Below are positions 25,943 through 35,453 of a DNA stretch of 42,932 nucleotides, piece by piece; position 1 is the first letter of the stretch; each line of letters begins with the position of its first letter. The DNA comes from Bacteroidales bacterium (lineage in GTDB: Bacteria > Bacteroidota > Bacteroidia > Bacteroidales > P3). The notes beneath the pieces were generated by a model that saw only the letters and a program-made list of their open reading frames with translations, ran no database searches and had not been told where the DNA came from. The position numbers were made by a program, and so were the translations under genes. The stretch is from positions 1 through 42,932 of the forward strand of contig JAFVBC010000034.1 in NCBI GenBank assembly GCA_017480185.1, in the 5' to 3' direction.

Positions 25943-26260
25943 TTAAAATGAGGGGTTTATTATGTTTTGATAGGCCATATTGGCCACAAGTGTGGCTAAA
26001 AGCACCACCCATGGCCACCGCACTTGGGTGGCACGGTGCGTTTTGTGTGCGACAACCAATGCCAATAGCCACACCGCAATGGGTATAACCACCGCCATGG
26101 GTGGCCATTGCAGCAGTGCATAGCCCACGCGACCGTGGAAAAGTAGCAACAACGACCGCTGCAAGCCACAGATTGGGCAACTGATGCCCAGCCACTGTCG
26201 CCACATACAAGGCAACAACGACACCGACAGCAGGTGTGGTGCTGCCATGTTTGTTGTCAA
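25943..26260 (-). CDS. DUF2752-family small membrane protein
   Basis: 105 residues. The signature CPICGLQRSLLLLFHGRVGYAL matches the DUF2752 pattern CPxCGxTRa--ll-G---A. Two or three hydrophobic segments (MAVVIPIAVWLLALVV, WVVLLATLVANM). Function unknown. Overlapping frame 25884-26210 is rejected. Directly follows the CCC-motif gene (1 base apart). Confidence 0.85.
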   Translation of the reverse strand: MTTNMAAPHLLSVSLLPCMWRQWLGISCPICGLQRSLLLLFHGRVGYALLQWPPMAVVIPIAVWLLALVVAHKTHRATQVRWPWVVLLATLVANMAYQNIINPSF

Positions 26261-26261
26261 T

Positions 26262-26585
26262 TCAATTGATGAGATTGATTAGCTCAAACAGACTTGCCCC
26301 AAATGCTGACAGGCCTATTGACAGGGTACCCGCCACCAGTATTGCACGCAAAATGTAGAACCCTCCCAATACAATTCCGACGATGGAGCAAATTTGGCCT
26401 GCCTTAACCAGGGCTTCGCCGTCGTAGGTGTCGGGCTCGGCTTGCATGATTCTGCGTGATTTGTTGGAAAAAATCAGACCTACGATGCCACAGGCAAGGC
26501 CGATAAAGGCGCAACCGAAAATGATAGAACAGATGCCAAGTACTAACGAGGCTATGCTGTAGGGGGCTTGGGGCTTTGTCTCCAT
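26262..26585 (-). CDS. CCC-motif / DUF4190-like membrane protein
   Basis: 107 residues. Two transmembrane segments with a cytoplasmic loop: PYSIASLVLGICSIIFGCAFIGLACGIVGLIF, SNKSRRIMQAEPDTYDG and AGQICSIVGIVLGGFYILRAI. This matches Bacteroidetes 'CCC motif' membrane proteins, often paired with DUF2752 genes as here. Start 26585 is set by the promoter box just upstream; a longer frame would start above the transcript start. Confidence 0.85.
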   Translation of the reverse strand: METKPQAPYSIASLVLGICSIIFGCAFIGLACGIVGLIFSNKSRRIMQAEPDTYDGEALVKAGQICSIVGIVLGGFYILRAILVAGTLSIGLSAFGASLFELINLIN

Positions 26586-26618
26586 AGGTGTAAGTGTTTG
26601 AGGTGTGTTTTGTAAGGG

Positions 26619-26626
26619 CAAAATTA
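26619..26626 (-). promoter_or_regulatory. -7 box of the CCC/DUF2752 pair
   Basis: TAATTTTG on the - strand, followed after about 33 bases by the chosen ATG; TTG lies about 21 bases upstream. Confidence 0.55.
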
Positions 26627-26731
26627 CAACTTTTTTATTTTCTCGCGCAATAAGTGGGTGATGTCTACGTTACACGGGAGATGGCGGTTGAGACGTGCCA
26701 TCTGCTATTGCCAAATTACAACACGAAGACG

Positions 26732-27937
26732 ATGCACAACACACAGAAGATTGCCGACGACTTGATATATGTCGGTGCGAGCGACCGCAAGTTGTCGCTT
26801 TTTGAGAACATTTATCCCGTGCCACAAGGGGTGTCGTATAATAGTTATCTGCTCATTGACGATAAGACGGTGCTGTTTGATGCTGCCGATGCTGCTGTGA
26901 ACGACCTCTTTTTGGCCAATGTCGAGGCTGCATTGGGTGGCCGCAAATTGGACTACGTGGTGGTGCACCATGTTGAACCCGACCACGCTGCTCTGCTGCC
27001 CGTGCTGCTCAACCTGTATCCCGAGAGCCGTGTGTTGGCCTCGGCCAAGGCCGCACAGATGGTTGGTCAATTCTTTGGTCAACAATTGGCCCAGCGCATC
27101 ACACCAGTAAAGGAGGGCGACACCCTCGACACCGGGCACCACTCGTTGGTGTTCACCATGGCTCCGATGGTGCACTGGCCAGAGGTGATGATGACTTTCG
27201 ATGCCACCACGGGTACACTTTTCTCGGCCGATGCCTTTGGCACTTTCGGCGCACTGAATGGCAATCTGTTTGCCGATCAATTCGATTTCCAGCATGAGCA
27301 ATTGGCCGAGGCCCGTCGCTATTTGGTTAACATTGTGGGAAAATATGGCGTTCAGGTGCAAAATGTGCTAAAAAAAGCTGCCACACTCGACATCAAGATG
27401 ATATGCCCGCTGCACGGACCGGTGTGGCGCAACGATATAGACTGGCTGATTGACAAGTACAACCATTGGAGCACCTACGAACCAGAGGACCGTGGCGTGG
27501 TGGTTATCTACGGCAGCATTTATGGCCACACCGAGTTGGCTGCTTGCCGTATGGCCTCGTTGCTTGCAGATAGGGGTGTGAAGGGTATCAAAGTATACGA
27601 TGCCTCGCACACCGATGTCAGCACCCTGTTGGCCGAGTGTTTCCGTGTGAGCCACATTGTGTTGGCTGCCCCAACCTACAATAACGGCCTCTTTACCCCG
27701 GTTGAAAACCTGCTTGCCGACCTCAAGGCACACGGGTTGCAACGCAGGAAGTGGGCATTGATTGAAAACGGATCGTGGGCACCACAGAGTGGCAAACTGA
27801 TGCGCGCCGCTATCGAAGAGATGAAAGATATGACCGTGGTGGGCGATATGCTTACTCTCAAGTCGGCCATGTCAGACACGCAAGACGCGGCACTGGCGGC
27901 ATTGGCCGACGCTGTAGTGGCCTCGCTGGCCGAATGA
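26732..27937 (+). CDS. FprA-family flavodiiron protein (A-type flavoprotein)
   Basis: 401 residues. An N-terminal beta-lactamase-like di-iron domain (about 1-250) with ligands in HHVEPDHAAL (H-x-E-x-D), MVHWPEVM, FSADAFGTFG and CPLHGPVW, and a C-terminal flavodoxin domain (about 255-400; VVIYGSIYGHTELAA binds FMN, APTYNNGLF next). Such cytoplasmic enzymes reduce O2 or NO to water or N2O in anaerobes, taking electrons from rubredoxin. Start MHNTQK chosen by homology. The reverse rubrerythrin follows 45 bases later, giving an O2/peroxide defence pair. Confidence 0.94.
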   Translation: MHNTQKIADDLIYVGASDRKLSLFENIYPVPQGVSYNSYLLIDDKTVLFDAADAAVNDLFLANVEAALGGRKLDYVVVHHVEPDHAALLPVLLNLYPESRVLASAKAAQMVGQFFGQQLAQRITPVKEGDTLDTGHHSLVFTMAPMVHWPEVMMTFDATTGTLFSADAFGTFGALNGNLFADQFDFQHEQLAEARRYLVNIVGKYGVQVQNVLKKAATLDIKMICPLHGPVWRNDIDWLIDKYNHWSTYEPEDRGVVVIYGSIYGHTELAACRMASLLADRGVKGIKVYDASHTDVSTLLAECFRVSHIVLAAPTYNNGLFTPVENLLADLKAHGLQRRKWALIENGSWAPQSGKLMRAAIEEMKDMTVVGDMLTLKSAMSDTQDAALAALADAVVASLAE

Positions 27938-27982
27938 TAGCCGACGCCATTCCAAACGACTAATCCTAAAACAATTCAAAAT

Positions 27983-28525
27983 ATGAGCAAAAAATTCATC
28001 TGCCCCGTATGTGGCCATGTTTATGAAGGCGACGAAATGCCCGAAAAATGCCCAATCTGCGGTAAACCAATGCAAGAAGTAAAGGATGACAATCGCACTT
28101 GGGCTGCCGAACATATCGTGGGCGTGGCAAAAGATGCCCCCGAAGACATTAAGTCCGACCTGCGTGCCAACTTCGAAGGCGAATGCAAGGAGGTGGGTAT
28201 GTATCTCGCAATGGCTCGCGTGGCCCATCGTGAGGGCTATCCCGAGATTGGCCTGTACTGGGAAAAGGCCGCTTTTGAGGAGGCTGAACACGCTGCCAAA
28301 TTTGCCGAACTGCTGGGCGAGGTGTTGACCGACAGCACCGCTGAAAACCTGCGTGTACGCATTGAGGCCGAATATGGCGCTACTGCTGGGAAGACCGATT
28401 TGGCTAAACGTGCCAAAGCTCTCAACCTTGATGCCATTCACGACACGGTGCACGAAATGGGACGCGACGAAGCCCGTCATGGCAAGGCTTTTGAAGGCCT
28501 GTATAATCGTTACTTCAAAAAGTAA
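27983..28525 (+). CDS. Reverse rubrerythrin (rubredoxin-ferritin-like peroxidase)
   Basis: 180 residues. N-terminal rubredoxin with C7-x2-C10 ([10 protein letters not shown]) and C23-x2-C26 (KCPICGK) precedes a ferritin-like di-iron domain ([35 protein letters not shown]). Rubredoxin at the N-terminus defines reverse rubrerythrin, an NADH-dependent H2O2 reductase in anaerobes. Cytoplasmic. Probably cotranscribed with the flavodiiron gene and ended by the hairpin at 28535-28580. Confidence 0.94.
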   Translation: MSKKFICPVCGHVYEGDEMPEKCPICGKPMQEVKDDNRTWAAEHIVGVAKDAPEDIKSDLRANFEGECKEVGMYLAMARVAHREGYPEIGLYWEKAAFEEAEHAAKFAELLGEVLTDSTAENLRVRIEAEYGATAGKTDLAKRAKALNLDAIHDTVHEMGRDEARHGKAFEGLYNRYFKK

Positions 28526-28534
28526 AACCAACGC

Positions 28535-28580
28535 CGTTCATGAGTATGGCAAGGCCACGGCTGCGCCATGCTCATGAACG
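28535..28580 (+). terminator. Long hairpin after rubrerythrin
   Basis: CGTTCATGAGTATGGC (28535-28550) pairs with GCCATGCTCATGAACG (28565-28580) over 16 bp with one G-T pair, followed by CTTTT. It covers the first in-frame ATG of the next frame (28568), which argues for the lpxK start at 28598. Confidence 0.75.
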
Positions 28581-28597
28581 CTTTTAACACAAGTGGC

Positions 28598-29674
28598 ATG
28601 CGTTTGCGCACAGTTATCTCCTGGCTCTTCTTCCCACTGACAATGTGGTATGGCGTTGTGGTGGCTGTGCGTAATTGGCTCTACGACACCAATATCATCA
28701 GCCCCAGTCGCAACTATGTGGCAACGATAGGTGTGGGTAATTTGAGCACAGGTGGCACGGGTAAAAGTCCGATGGTCGACCATCTGCTGTCGTTGCTTGA
28801 AGACAAGTATGCCACAGCCATGATTAGTCGTGGCTACAAGCGAAAGAGCAAAGGCTTTTTAATTGACGATGGGCAGCACGACCCAACGCTACTTGGCGAC
28901 GAACCTGCCATGATTGGACGAAAACATCCACGGGTTCAGGTGGCAGTGTGTAAAAGCAGGAGCGAGGCTATTCAACGTCTCATAGACAGCGACAATAAAC
29001 CTCAAGTCGTGGTGATGGATGATGTTTATCAACATCGACGGATAAATCCAAGTGTCAGCATCTTGCTAACCGAATACCAGCACCCTTTCTTCAACGACCA
29101 TATATTGCCCTTTGGCAATCTGCGCGAGGGGAAACGGGGCAGTCAACGGGCGTCAATAGTGGTGGTAACTAAAACCCCTCGCAATCTTAATCCCATACGT
29201 AAGCATGGTATTATTCAAGATTTGAAGTTGAGAAGTTGTCAGAAGGTGTTCTTTTCGTGCATCGATTATGGCGAATTGATCACACTTGATGGCAAAGCTG
29301 CTGGAGTTGATCTGCGACGGGTAGACAATGCGCTGGTGGTTACTGGCATTGCACACCCCAAACCCATGATTGATGAAATTAGGTCGAAATGCAAAGCCGA
29401 AGCGTTGTCCTACCCCGACCACTACGACTTCTCTTCGTCCGACATAAAAACCATACGCCACCGATTTGAGGCTATGGCTGGGCAAAATAAGGTGATTGTT
29501 ACTACCGAAAAGGATGCCGAACGTTTAAGACTTATTTCAGAAGACTTGCCTATATACGTCCTACCCATGAAAGTGGGCTTCCTTGACAACGCCGAAGCAA
29601 CATTCAACGACATTATAGAGTCTATCGTAAAGGAAAATATCTCCTTTATCTCAAAACTCCACACTTGGCAATAG
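28598..29674 (+). CDS. lpxK: Tetraacyldisaccharide 4'-kinase
   Basis: 358 residues. Phosphorylates the lipid A disaccharide at the 4' position on the inner-membrane inner face. N-terminal hydrophobic helix (ISWLFFPLTMWYGVVVAV), Walker A GVGNLSTGGTGKSPMV, ISRGYKRKSKG, VVVMDDVYQHRRI, NLREGKRGSQRAS and VTTEKDAERL are family motifs. Start at MRLRT because earlier ATGs lie in the hairpin stem. Convergent with glnN. Confidence 0.95.
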   Translation: MRLRTVISWLFFPLTMWYGVVVAVRNWLYDTNIISPSRNYVATIGVGNLSTGGTGKSPMVDHLLSLLEDKYATAMISRGYKRKSKGFLIDDGQHDPTLLGDEPAMIGRKHPRVQVAVCKSRSEAIQRLIDSDNKPQVVVMDDVYQHRRINPSVSILLTEYQHPFFNDHILPFGNLREGKRGSQRASIVVVTKTPRNLNPIRKHGIIQDLKLRSCQKVFFSCIDYGELITLDGKAAGVDLRRVDNALVVTGIAHPKPMIDEIRSKCKAEALSYPDHYDFSSSDIKTIRHRFEAMAGQNKVIVTTEKDAERLRLISEDLPIYVLPMKVGFLDNAEATFNDIIESIVKENISFISKLHTWQ

Positions 29675-29683
29675 ACTTACCTT

Positions 29684-31879
29684 TTAGTGCGAGAAGAGTA
29701 TCTCTCTGTATTTGGGTAAAGGCCACAATTCATCGTCAACAATCAGTTCCAATTTATCTACATGATACCGTATGGTGTCGAAATAGGGTAACACTGTGTC
29801 GTGATAGGCTATAGCTCGTTGGCGGTCGTTCTCTATCACATTGGCCTCTTTGCGAGCTTCAATCATGGCATCAACATTTTGTTTTATCACCGAGATGTGT
29901 TCCGACAACTCCTCAATAAGCGAGTTGTCGTGCTCCGAAAGGCGTTGCGCTTTGGCAGAATCGTATACTTTATACATCTTATACACGTTGTCAAGCAAGG
30001 CCGACTGGTAACGTGTAGCCACGGGAATGATGTGGTTAATGGCCATATCTCCCAACACACGCGCCTCTATCTGTATCTTTTTCGTGTAAGTGTCCCATTT
30101 CACATCGTTGCGTGCTTTGAGTTCTGTTCGTGTCATCACGCCAGTTTCCTCAAACATCTGCACCGATAGTGGCGAGGTGTATGCGTCGTATATTAGGGGC
30201 ACCGACGTCTCACAGTCGAGACCGCGACGCTCGGCCTCCATTTTCCATTCGTCGCTATATCCATTCCCGTCAAAACGTATGGCTTTCGATTCATGGATAT
30301 ACCTTTTCAATACTTCGAAGATGGCATGCTCTTTCTGCTCGCCAGAGGCTATTTTTTCATCAACTTCGGCGCGGAATGCTCGTAGTTGTGCCGCTACCGC
30401 AGTGTTGATTGCTATCATTGCGCAGCCACAATTGGCCGACGAACCTACGGCTCTGAATTCAAATCGATTTCCAGTAAAGGCAAATGGCGACGTACGATTT
30501 CGGTCGGTATTGTCGACCAACACCTCTGGTATGTGTGTTACACCCAGTTGCATGTGGCGCTTGTCGTCGAAGATTATTGCTTGTTCCTTGTCTGCATGTT
30601 CGAGTTGATCGAGTATTGACGACAACTGACCTCCGAGGAATACGCTGATTATTGACGGAGGTGCTTCGTGGCCTCCAAGGCGATGGGCATTGGTGGCACT
30701 GATGATGGAGGCTTTAAGCAGCGCATTATGTTGGTGGACGGCCTTAAGTACATTTACAAGAAATGTGATGAATTGCAGGTTTTCTTCGGGTGTTTTTCCT
30801 GGTGTGAAGAGACCAACTCCAGTGTCGGTGCCGAGCGACCAGTTGTTGTGTTTGCCCGAACCGTTGACCCCGGCAAATGGCTTTTCGTGTAGAAGTACCT
30901 TGAAGCCATGTCTTCCTGCCACTTTGTGCATGAGCGACATCAAGATAAGATTCTGGTCTACGGCGAGGTTGGTTTCGCTATATATGGGCGCAATTTCAAA
31001 CTGGTTGGGGGCTACTTCGTTGTGTCGTGTTTTGCAGGGTATGCCATAGTGGTAGGCTTCAAACTCAAGTTCTTTCATAAAGGCCTGCACACGTGCAGGA
31101 ATGGCACCGAAATAGTGGTCGCCAAGTTGCTGATTCTTGGCCGACTCGTGCCCAAGAAGTGTGCGACCTGTAAGTACTAAATCAGGGCGCGCTGCAAAGA
31201 TGGATTCGTCTACAAGAAAATATTCCTGCTCCCAACCAAGATATGAGTACACCTTTTTTACCGACGGATCGAAGAGTTGGCACACTGATGTGGCGGCGCT
31301 GTCGATGGCATGGAGGGCTTTTAGCAGGGGAGTCTTATAGTCGAGGGCTTCTCCGGTATATGATACGAAGACGGTTGGTATGCAAAGGGTGTCGTCTACG
31401 ATAAAGGCTGGCGATGAGGTGTCCCAGGCTGTGTATCCGCGAGCTTCAAACGTGTTGCGTATTCCGCCATTGGGGAAACTGGATCCATCGGCTTCTTGTT
31501 GTGCCAACAGTTTACCCGAAAACTCTTCTATAACATCGCCTCCAGGGAGGTCGACGTACTCGATAAACGAGTCGTGTTTTTCGGCTGTACCCTCTGTTAG
31601 GGGTTGAAACCAGTGAGTGTAGTGGGTAGCCCCCATGTCGATAGCCCAGTTTTTCATGCCGACGGCCACATTGTTGGCTATGTTGCGGTTGAAAGGGGCT
31701 CCATTGTCGAGCACTGCGCAAAACTCCTTGTAGGTTTCGGCCGAGAGGTAGCGTGCCATTTGTCGGCGACCAAAGACGTACTTACCATAGTAGGACGAGG
31801 TCGATTCTTTAGGACAGCCAATCTCTATTGGTTTTTTTTCAAATGCTTGTTGCAGCACTTTGAAGCGCAGATTACTCAT
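29684..31879 (-). CDS. glnN: Glutamine synthetase type III
   Basis: 731 residues, matching GSIII (about 725-730) and far longer than GSI. Family motifs: VFGRRQMARYLS near the N-terminus, GGIRNTFEARGYTAWD, HNEVAPNQFEIAPI, ATP/glutamate region KPFAGVNGSGKHNNWS, and NRTSPFAFTGNRFEFRAVGSS. Cytoplasmic dodecamer that assimilates ammonia; the main GS in Bacteroides. Starts 11 bases after the stop of the 31891-32901 gene, suggesting cotranscription. Confidence 0.97.
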   Translation of the reverse strand: MSNLRFKVLQQAFEKKPIEIGCPKESTSSYYGKYVFGRRQMARYLSAETYKEFCAVLDNGAPFNRNIANNVAVGMKNWAIDMGATHYTHWFQPLTEGTAEKHDSFIEYVDLPGGDVIEEFSGKLLAQQEADGSSFPNGGIRNTFEARGYTAWDTSSPAFIVDDTLCIPTVFVSYTGEALDYKTPLLKALHAIDSAATSVCQLFDPSVKKVYSYLGWEQEYFLVDESIFAARPDLVLTGRTLLGHESAKNQQLGDHYFGAIPARVQAFMKELEFEAYHYGIPCKTRHNEVAPNQFEIAPIYSETNLAVDQNLILMSLMHKVAGRHGFKVLLHEKPFAGVNGSGKHNNWSLGTDTGVGLFTPGKTPEENLQFITFLVNVLKAVHQHNALLKASIISATNAHRLGGHEAPPSIISVFLGGQLSSILDQLEHADKEQAIIFDDKRHMQLGVTHIPEVLVDNTDRNRTSPFAFTGNRFEFRAVGSSANCGCAMIAINTAVAAQLRAFRAEVDEKIASGEQKEHAIFEVLKRYIHESKAIRFDGNGYSDEWKMEAERRGLDCETSVPLIYDAYTSPLSVQMFEETGVMTRTELKARNDVKWDTYTKKIQIEARVLGDMAINHIIPVATRYQSALLDNVYKMYKVYDSAKAQRLSEHDNSLIEELSEHISVIKQNVDAMIEARKEANVIENDRQRAIAYHDTVLPYFDTIRYHVDKLELIVDDELWPLPKYREILFSH

Positions 31880-31890
31880 TGGGGTGGGAT

Positions 31891-32901
31891 TTATTTTTTG
31901 ATATATGACAAGAAATCGAGGTCGATTGAAAGGGCAACGAATGGTTTAAGAAGCCATGCCCGCGAGGTGATGTCGTCTATGCTTTGGCCTGCGGTTAGTA
32001 TCTCGCCGTTCTCATAGCCTTCGGCAAGCACTTGATATTCGGCAATGTTGAAGCCAGCGGTGAAGTAGAAGAAGTCGACAAATCGGAAGCTTGCGCCGAT
32101 GTAGAAGTTTTTGAACAGGTTGCTACCTCCGAAGCCTACGTATAGGCCAAGGTCGTAGGCAAAGTCTTGGTCAAAACGACGAATCTCGGTTGTTTTGCGG
32201 TCGGCTGTCATTTGCAACTGATGGTCTTTGTTGAAGTATTTCGACAAGTCCCACAGCATTACCGATGCACCAGTGATATAGTCGAATTCTACATTGCCAG
32301 CGTTGCGGTTGGCAATGTGGCGTTCGCTGCTTGCATTGAGGCGTATTTCCCATGCTGGTGTGCGATAGAAGCGCATAGCTATGCCTTGAATGGGGCGCAC
32401 TTTCTTTTTTCGGTTGGTCGATGTGGCCACTTTTTCCTCGGCCAGACGGGCTCGTTCGGCAAGATATTTGTTGGCTTCGTCTTTGCGAACGTTCTCTATT
32501 TCGGCAATTCGCACAAGTGATCGCAGCGAATCGACCACGTGAATATAGTGGTTGCGTTCGGCTTCAAGTTTCACTTTATCGACCCCGTTTGACGAGAGTA
32601 TCTCACGATAGAAGCGTTCCTTTTCGCGCAGGGCGCTGAGGGCAGCGGTGTCGGCCACGCGTACGGTAACTGTGTCGGTGCGGACACGGGTAACGGTGTC
32701 GCGTACGATGCGTACTACGGTGTCTGTACGAACAAGAGTAACCGTGTCGCGAAGGGTGAGCACCACCGTATCTGGCGGTGCTGTTACAAGCCTCTGTGCT
32801 GTGTCGGGTAGGGGTGGTTCAGCCCACTCTACAGTGTCTTGGCTGCGACCGATTGCTCCCAACGTTAGCAACAATGATATGACAATAAGCCTATGTTTCA
32901 T
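31891..32901 (-). CDS. Exported coiled-coil protein with RDTV repeats and barrel-like C-terminus
   Basis: 336 residues, family unknown. Signal peptide 1-20 ([17 protein letters not shown]). Residues about 40-88 carry a 16-residue repeat [16 protein letters not shown], repeated as [16 protein letters not shown], with the half-units RDTV and RTDTV. A coiled coil follows (about 90-165, [17 protein letters not shown]-type [13 protein letters not shown]). The C-terminal half is rich in alternating aromatic strands ([44 protein letters not shown]), consistent with a small outer-membrane barrel or surface-linked domain. Its ATG overlaps the hisS stop (ATGA), so it is translationally coupled to hisS. 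Confidence 0.8.
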   Translation of the reverse strand: MKHRLIVISLLLTLGAIGRSQDTVEWAEPPLPDTAQRLVTAPPDTVVLTLRDTVTLVRTDTVVRIVRDTVTRVRTDTVTVRVADTAALSALREKERFYREILSSNGVDKVKLEAERNHYIHVVDSLRSLVRIAEIENVRKDEANKYLAERARLAEEKVATSTNRKKKVRPIQGIAMRFYRTPAWEIRLNASSERHIANRNAGNVEFDYITGASVMLWDLSKYFNKDHQLQMTADRKTTEIRRFDQDFAYDLGLYVGFGGSNLFKNFYIGASFRFVDFFYFTAGFNIAEYQVLAEGYENGEILTAGQSIDDITSRAWLLKPFVALSIDLDFLSYIKK

Positions 32902-34250
32902 TTCAGAAGGTCTGAAAGTTGGTCGGGCGTAAGGGTTTGTTGGCTACCATCGGCCATGTTTTTCAGGGTTACGGTGCCATCGGCCAACTCGGTTTCTCCG
33001 ATAAAGGCCACATAGGGTATCTGTTTGCGGTTGGCAAAGTCCATCTGCTTCTTCATTTTTGCGGCGTCGGGATAAATCAGTGTGGCTATGCCCTGCTTGC
33101 GCAACAGGACGGCTGCTTCGACGCAGGCCTGCTGCTCGGCTTGGCCAAAGTTGATAAACATCACGGTGGCAGGGGTGTCGAGGTCAGGGGGGAAAGCATC
33201 GAGCTCGGTGAGCACATCGTAGATGCGGTCGGCGCCAAACGATATTCCCACGCCACTTACTCCCGGCATGCCAAATATGCCTGTGAGGTTGTCGTAGCGG
33301 CCACCGCCACAAATGCTACCCATGCTTACCTGGTTCGACTTCACTTCGAAGATGGCCCCTGTGTAGTAGTTCAAACCGCGTGCAAGGGTGAGGTCGAGTT
33401 CGACAGTGTTTTCTACGCCCGCGCGGTCAATCATGGCAAATAGTGTTTTCAACTCATCAACCCCCGCTTTGCCTACTGGGGTGTTGACAAAAAGGGTTTC
33501 GAGTTGTGCAAGTTTGTCGGTGGCCGACCCTTGCAGGGCAAACACGGGGTCGAGGGCGACAATCTGATTGGCGTCAAGGCCACGTTCTTGCAGTTCGGCG
33601 CGCACGTTGTCAAGCCCTATTTTATCCAACTTGTCGATGGCCACGGTGATGTCGGTCAGTTTGTCGGGTGCTCCAATCAGGTCGGCAATGCCTGCCAGCA
33701 CCTTGCGGTTGTTGATTTTTATGGTTACCTGTGCTCCCAGACGAGCAAACACCGTGTCGACCATTTGCACCAATTCGGTCTCGTTGAGTAGCGAGTCGGA
33801 GCCCACAATGTCGGCATCGCACTGGTAAAACTCGCGGTAACGGCCTTTTTGCGGACGGTCGGCACGCCACACGGGTTGCAGTTGATAGCGGCGGAAGGGT
33901 AGGGCAATTTGGTCGCGATGTTGCACCACAAAACGGGCAAAAGGCACCGTGAGGTCGTAGCGCAGGCCACGGTCGCAGATGTGCGGTGCCACTTTGTGGT
34001 AGTCTTGCTCAAAGTCGACCCCCTCCATAAAGTTGCCCGAGTTGAGCACTTTGAACAGCAGTTTGTCGCCCTCTTCTCCGTATTTTCCCATCAGGGTTGT
34101 CAGATTTTCGAGGGCTGGGGTTTCGATGGGCTCAAAGGCAAAAAGGCGAAACACCGAGCGGATGGTGTCGAAGATGTAGTTGCGCCGTGCCATCTCGATG
34201 GGCAGGAAATCGCGCGTGCCTTTAGGTATGGAGCATTTCACGTTGGCCAT
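32898..34250 (-). CDS. hisS: Histidyl-tRNA synthetase
   Basis: 450 residues from MANVKCS (34250). Class II motifs: [21 protein letters not shown] (motif 2 region with [24 protein letters not shown]), [15 protein letters not shown] (histidine loop), GGGRYDNL and [15 protein letters not shown] (motif 3). The C-terminal anticodon domain ends [15 protein letters not shown]. Transcribed from a -7 box at 34279-34286; coupled to the downstream surface-protein gene. Confidence 0.97.
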   Translation of the reverse strand: MANVKCSIPKGTRDFLPIEMARRNYIFDTIRSVFRLFAFEPIETPALENLTTLMGKYGEEGDKLLFKVLNSGNFMEGVDFEQDYHKVAPHICDRGLRYDLTVPFARFVVQHRDQIALPFRRYQLQPVWRADRPQKGRYREFYQCDADIVGSDSLLNETELVQMVDTVFARLGAQVTIKINNRKVLAGIADLIGAPDKLTDITVAIDKLDKIGLDNVRAELQERGLDANQIVALDPVFALQGSATDKLAQLETLFVNTPVGKAGVDELKTLFAMIDRAGVENTVELDLTLARGLNYYTGAIFEVKSNQVSMGSICGGGRYDNLTGIFGMPGVSGVGISFGADRIYDVLTELDAFPPDLDTPATVMFINFGQAEQQACVEAAVLLRKQGIATLIYPDAAKMKKQMDFANRKQIPYVAFIGETELADGTVTLKNMADGSQQTLTPDQLSDLLK

Positions 34251-34278
34251 AGCAAGCAATGAGATTTGTTTATTTGTG

Positions 34279-34286
34279 CAAAGTTA
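34279..34286 (-). promoter_or_regulatory. -7 box of hisS operon
   Basis: TAACTTTG on the - strand 29 bases before the hisS start; no TTTG at canonical distance. The remaining gap 34303-34485 holds no gene; 34430-34456 has a faint family B-like CTACCCCTCGGTTGAGGG. Confidence 0.5.
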
Positions 34287-34485
34287 TGATTTTTTTGCCA
34301 AAGCAGGATAGGAACTGCTGTTTGAGGCCGTTTTCGAGCCGTCCCTGCCAAGGTGGAAAATATGCTGCACGATGCTGCATGCCAGCAACTGGGCGTGGTC
34401 AAAACGCGCGTTGCGTGCCACCCAATCAAGAGCTACCCCTCGGTTGAGGGATGGAGGAATGGCTAAAACCAGCGCTCAACTAAGT

Positions 34486-34591
34486 ATCAAGTAGGGCAGT
34501 TCTTCAGTTGTTCTTCAGTTGTTCTTCAGTCGTTGACTGAAGAACAACTGAAGAACAACTGAAGAACAACTGAAGAACGGCCTTACTTGAT
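34486..34591. repeat. Family A palindrome, copy 4 (3 left / 4 right units)
   Basis: ATCAAGTAGGGCA, three direct 11-mers (34499-34531), GTT, four inverted 11-mers (34535-34578), GGCCTTACTTGAT and CCCTACATGA. Longest copy, in the divergent gap between hisS (-) and the glycosyltransferase (+). Confidence 0.9.
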
Positions 34592-34645
34592 CCCTACATG
34601 ACCCCAAGTTGTGCCACTATGTTTTGTTTGTCAATTTGGCATCGT

Positions 34646-34682
34646 TTTGGTTGCGGATTTAGTAAGTTTTGTTGTATCTTTG
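34646..34682 (+). promoter_or_regulatory. Promoter of the 34715-36193 genes
   Basis: TATCTTTG at 34675-34682 with TTG at 34651-34653 (21-base spacer) or TTTG at 34646-34649; ATG 32 bases downstream. Confidence 0.65.
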
Positions 34683-34714
34683 CAAAAATTAACATAATCA
34701 ACACCGCACGCACG

Positions 34715-35440
34715 ATGAACGACACATTGGTGATAACCCCCACCTACAACGAGAAGGAGAACATTGAGGCTATAATACGCAAAGTGTTCTCGTTGCCGGG
34801 GCAGTTTGATATGCTCATTGTTGAGGACAATTCGCCCGATGGCACCGCCGACATTGTGAAACGACTGATGACCGAGTTTCCCGACCGCTTGTTTATCAAG
34901 GAACGTAAGGGCAAAATGGGGCTTGGCACGGCCTATCTCGACGGTTTTCGTTGGGGGCTGGAGCGGGGATATGAATACATGATTGAGATGGATGCCGACT
35001 TTAGCCACAACCCCGACGACCTTGTGCGCCTGCACGATGCTTGCGCCGATGGGCGAGGCGATGTGGTGGTGGGTAGCCGATACGTCGATGGCAAAATCAG
35101 TGTGGTGAACTGGCCTATGTCGCGCTTGATGATGAGCTACTATGCGTCGAAATATGTGCGTTGCGTTACTGGCATGCGTGTTGCCGATGCCACGGCAGGT
35201 TTTGTGTGCTGGAGTAGACGAGTGCTGGAACGAATAAAATTCGACAAGGTGAAGTTTGTGGGCTATGCTTTCCAGATAGAGATGAAGTACACCGCCACCC
35301 GATTGGGCTTTAAGGTGTATGAAGAGCCAATCATCTTCACCGACCGTGTGTTGGGTGTGAGCAAGATGAGCATGAAGATTTTTAAGGAGGCCTTTTTCGG
35401 TGTGTTCAGTCTGCGCTTCCGCAATTGGAAAAAATACTGA
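34715..35440 (+). CDS. Polyprenol-phosphate mannosyltransferase-like GT2 (Dpm1 type)
   Basis: 241 residues. GT-A family 2 fold: LVITPTYNEKENIEAIIRKV, LIVEDNSPDGTADIV, the DxD-type EMDADFSHNPDDL (D93, D95), VVGSRYVDG, ATAGFVCWSRRVL, and no C-terminal membrane helices, like soluble Dpm1-type enzymes. Transfers a hexose from a nucleotide sugar to polyprenyl phosphate at the inner face of the membrane. In Bacteroidetes this could feed general O-glycosylation (inference). Followed 14 bases later by the zeta-like kinase. Confidence 0.9.
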   Translation: MNDTLVITPTYNEKENIEAIIRKVFSLPGQFDMLIVEDNSPDGTADIVKRLMTEFPDRLFIKERKGKMGLGTAYLDGFRWGLERGYEYMIEMDADFSHNPDDLVRLHDACADGRGDVVVGSRYVDGKISVVNWPMSRLMMSYYASKYVRCVTGMRVADATAGFVCWSRRVLERIKFDKVKFVGYAFQIEMKYTATRLGFKVYEEPIIFTDRVLGVSKMSMKIFKEAFFGVFSLRFRNWKKY

Positions 35441-35453
35441 CGCCTTGCAACGC

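Noticed and set aside
25884..26210. Alternative - strand frame overlapping the DUF2752 gene
   Set aside because: The other frame carries the CPxCGxxR DUF2752 signature; both cannot be the main product.
28568..28597. Earlier lpxK start codons at 28568 and 28574
   Set aside because: They lie in the right arm of a terminator-like hairpin, and family homology starts at MRLRT.
32640..32770. DNA tandem repeat as a stand-alone non-coding repeat
   Set aside because: It is in frame and encodes the RDTV peptide repeat of an exported protein.
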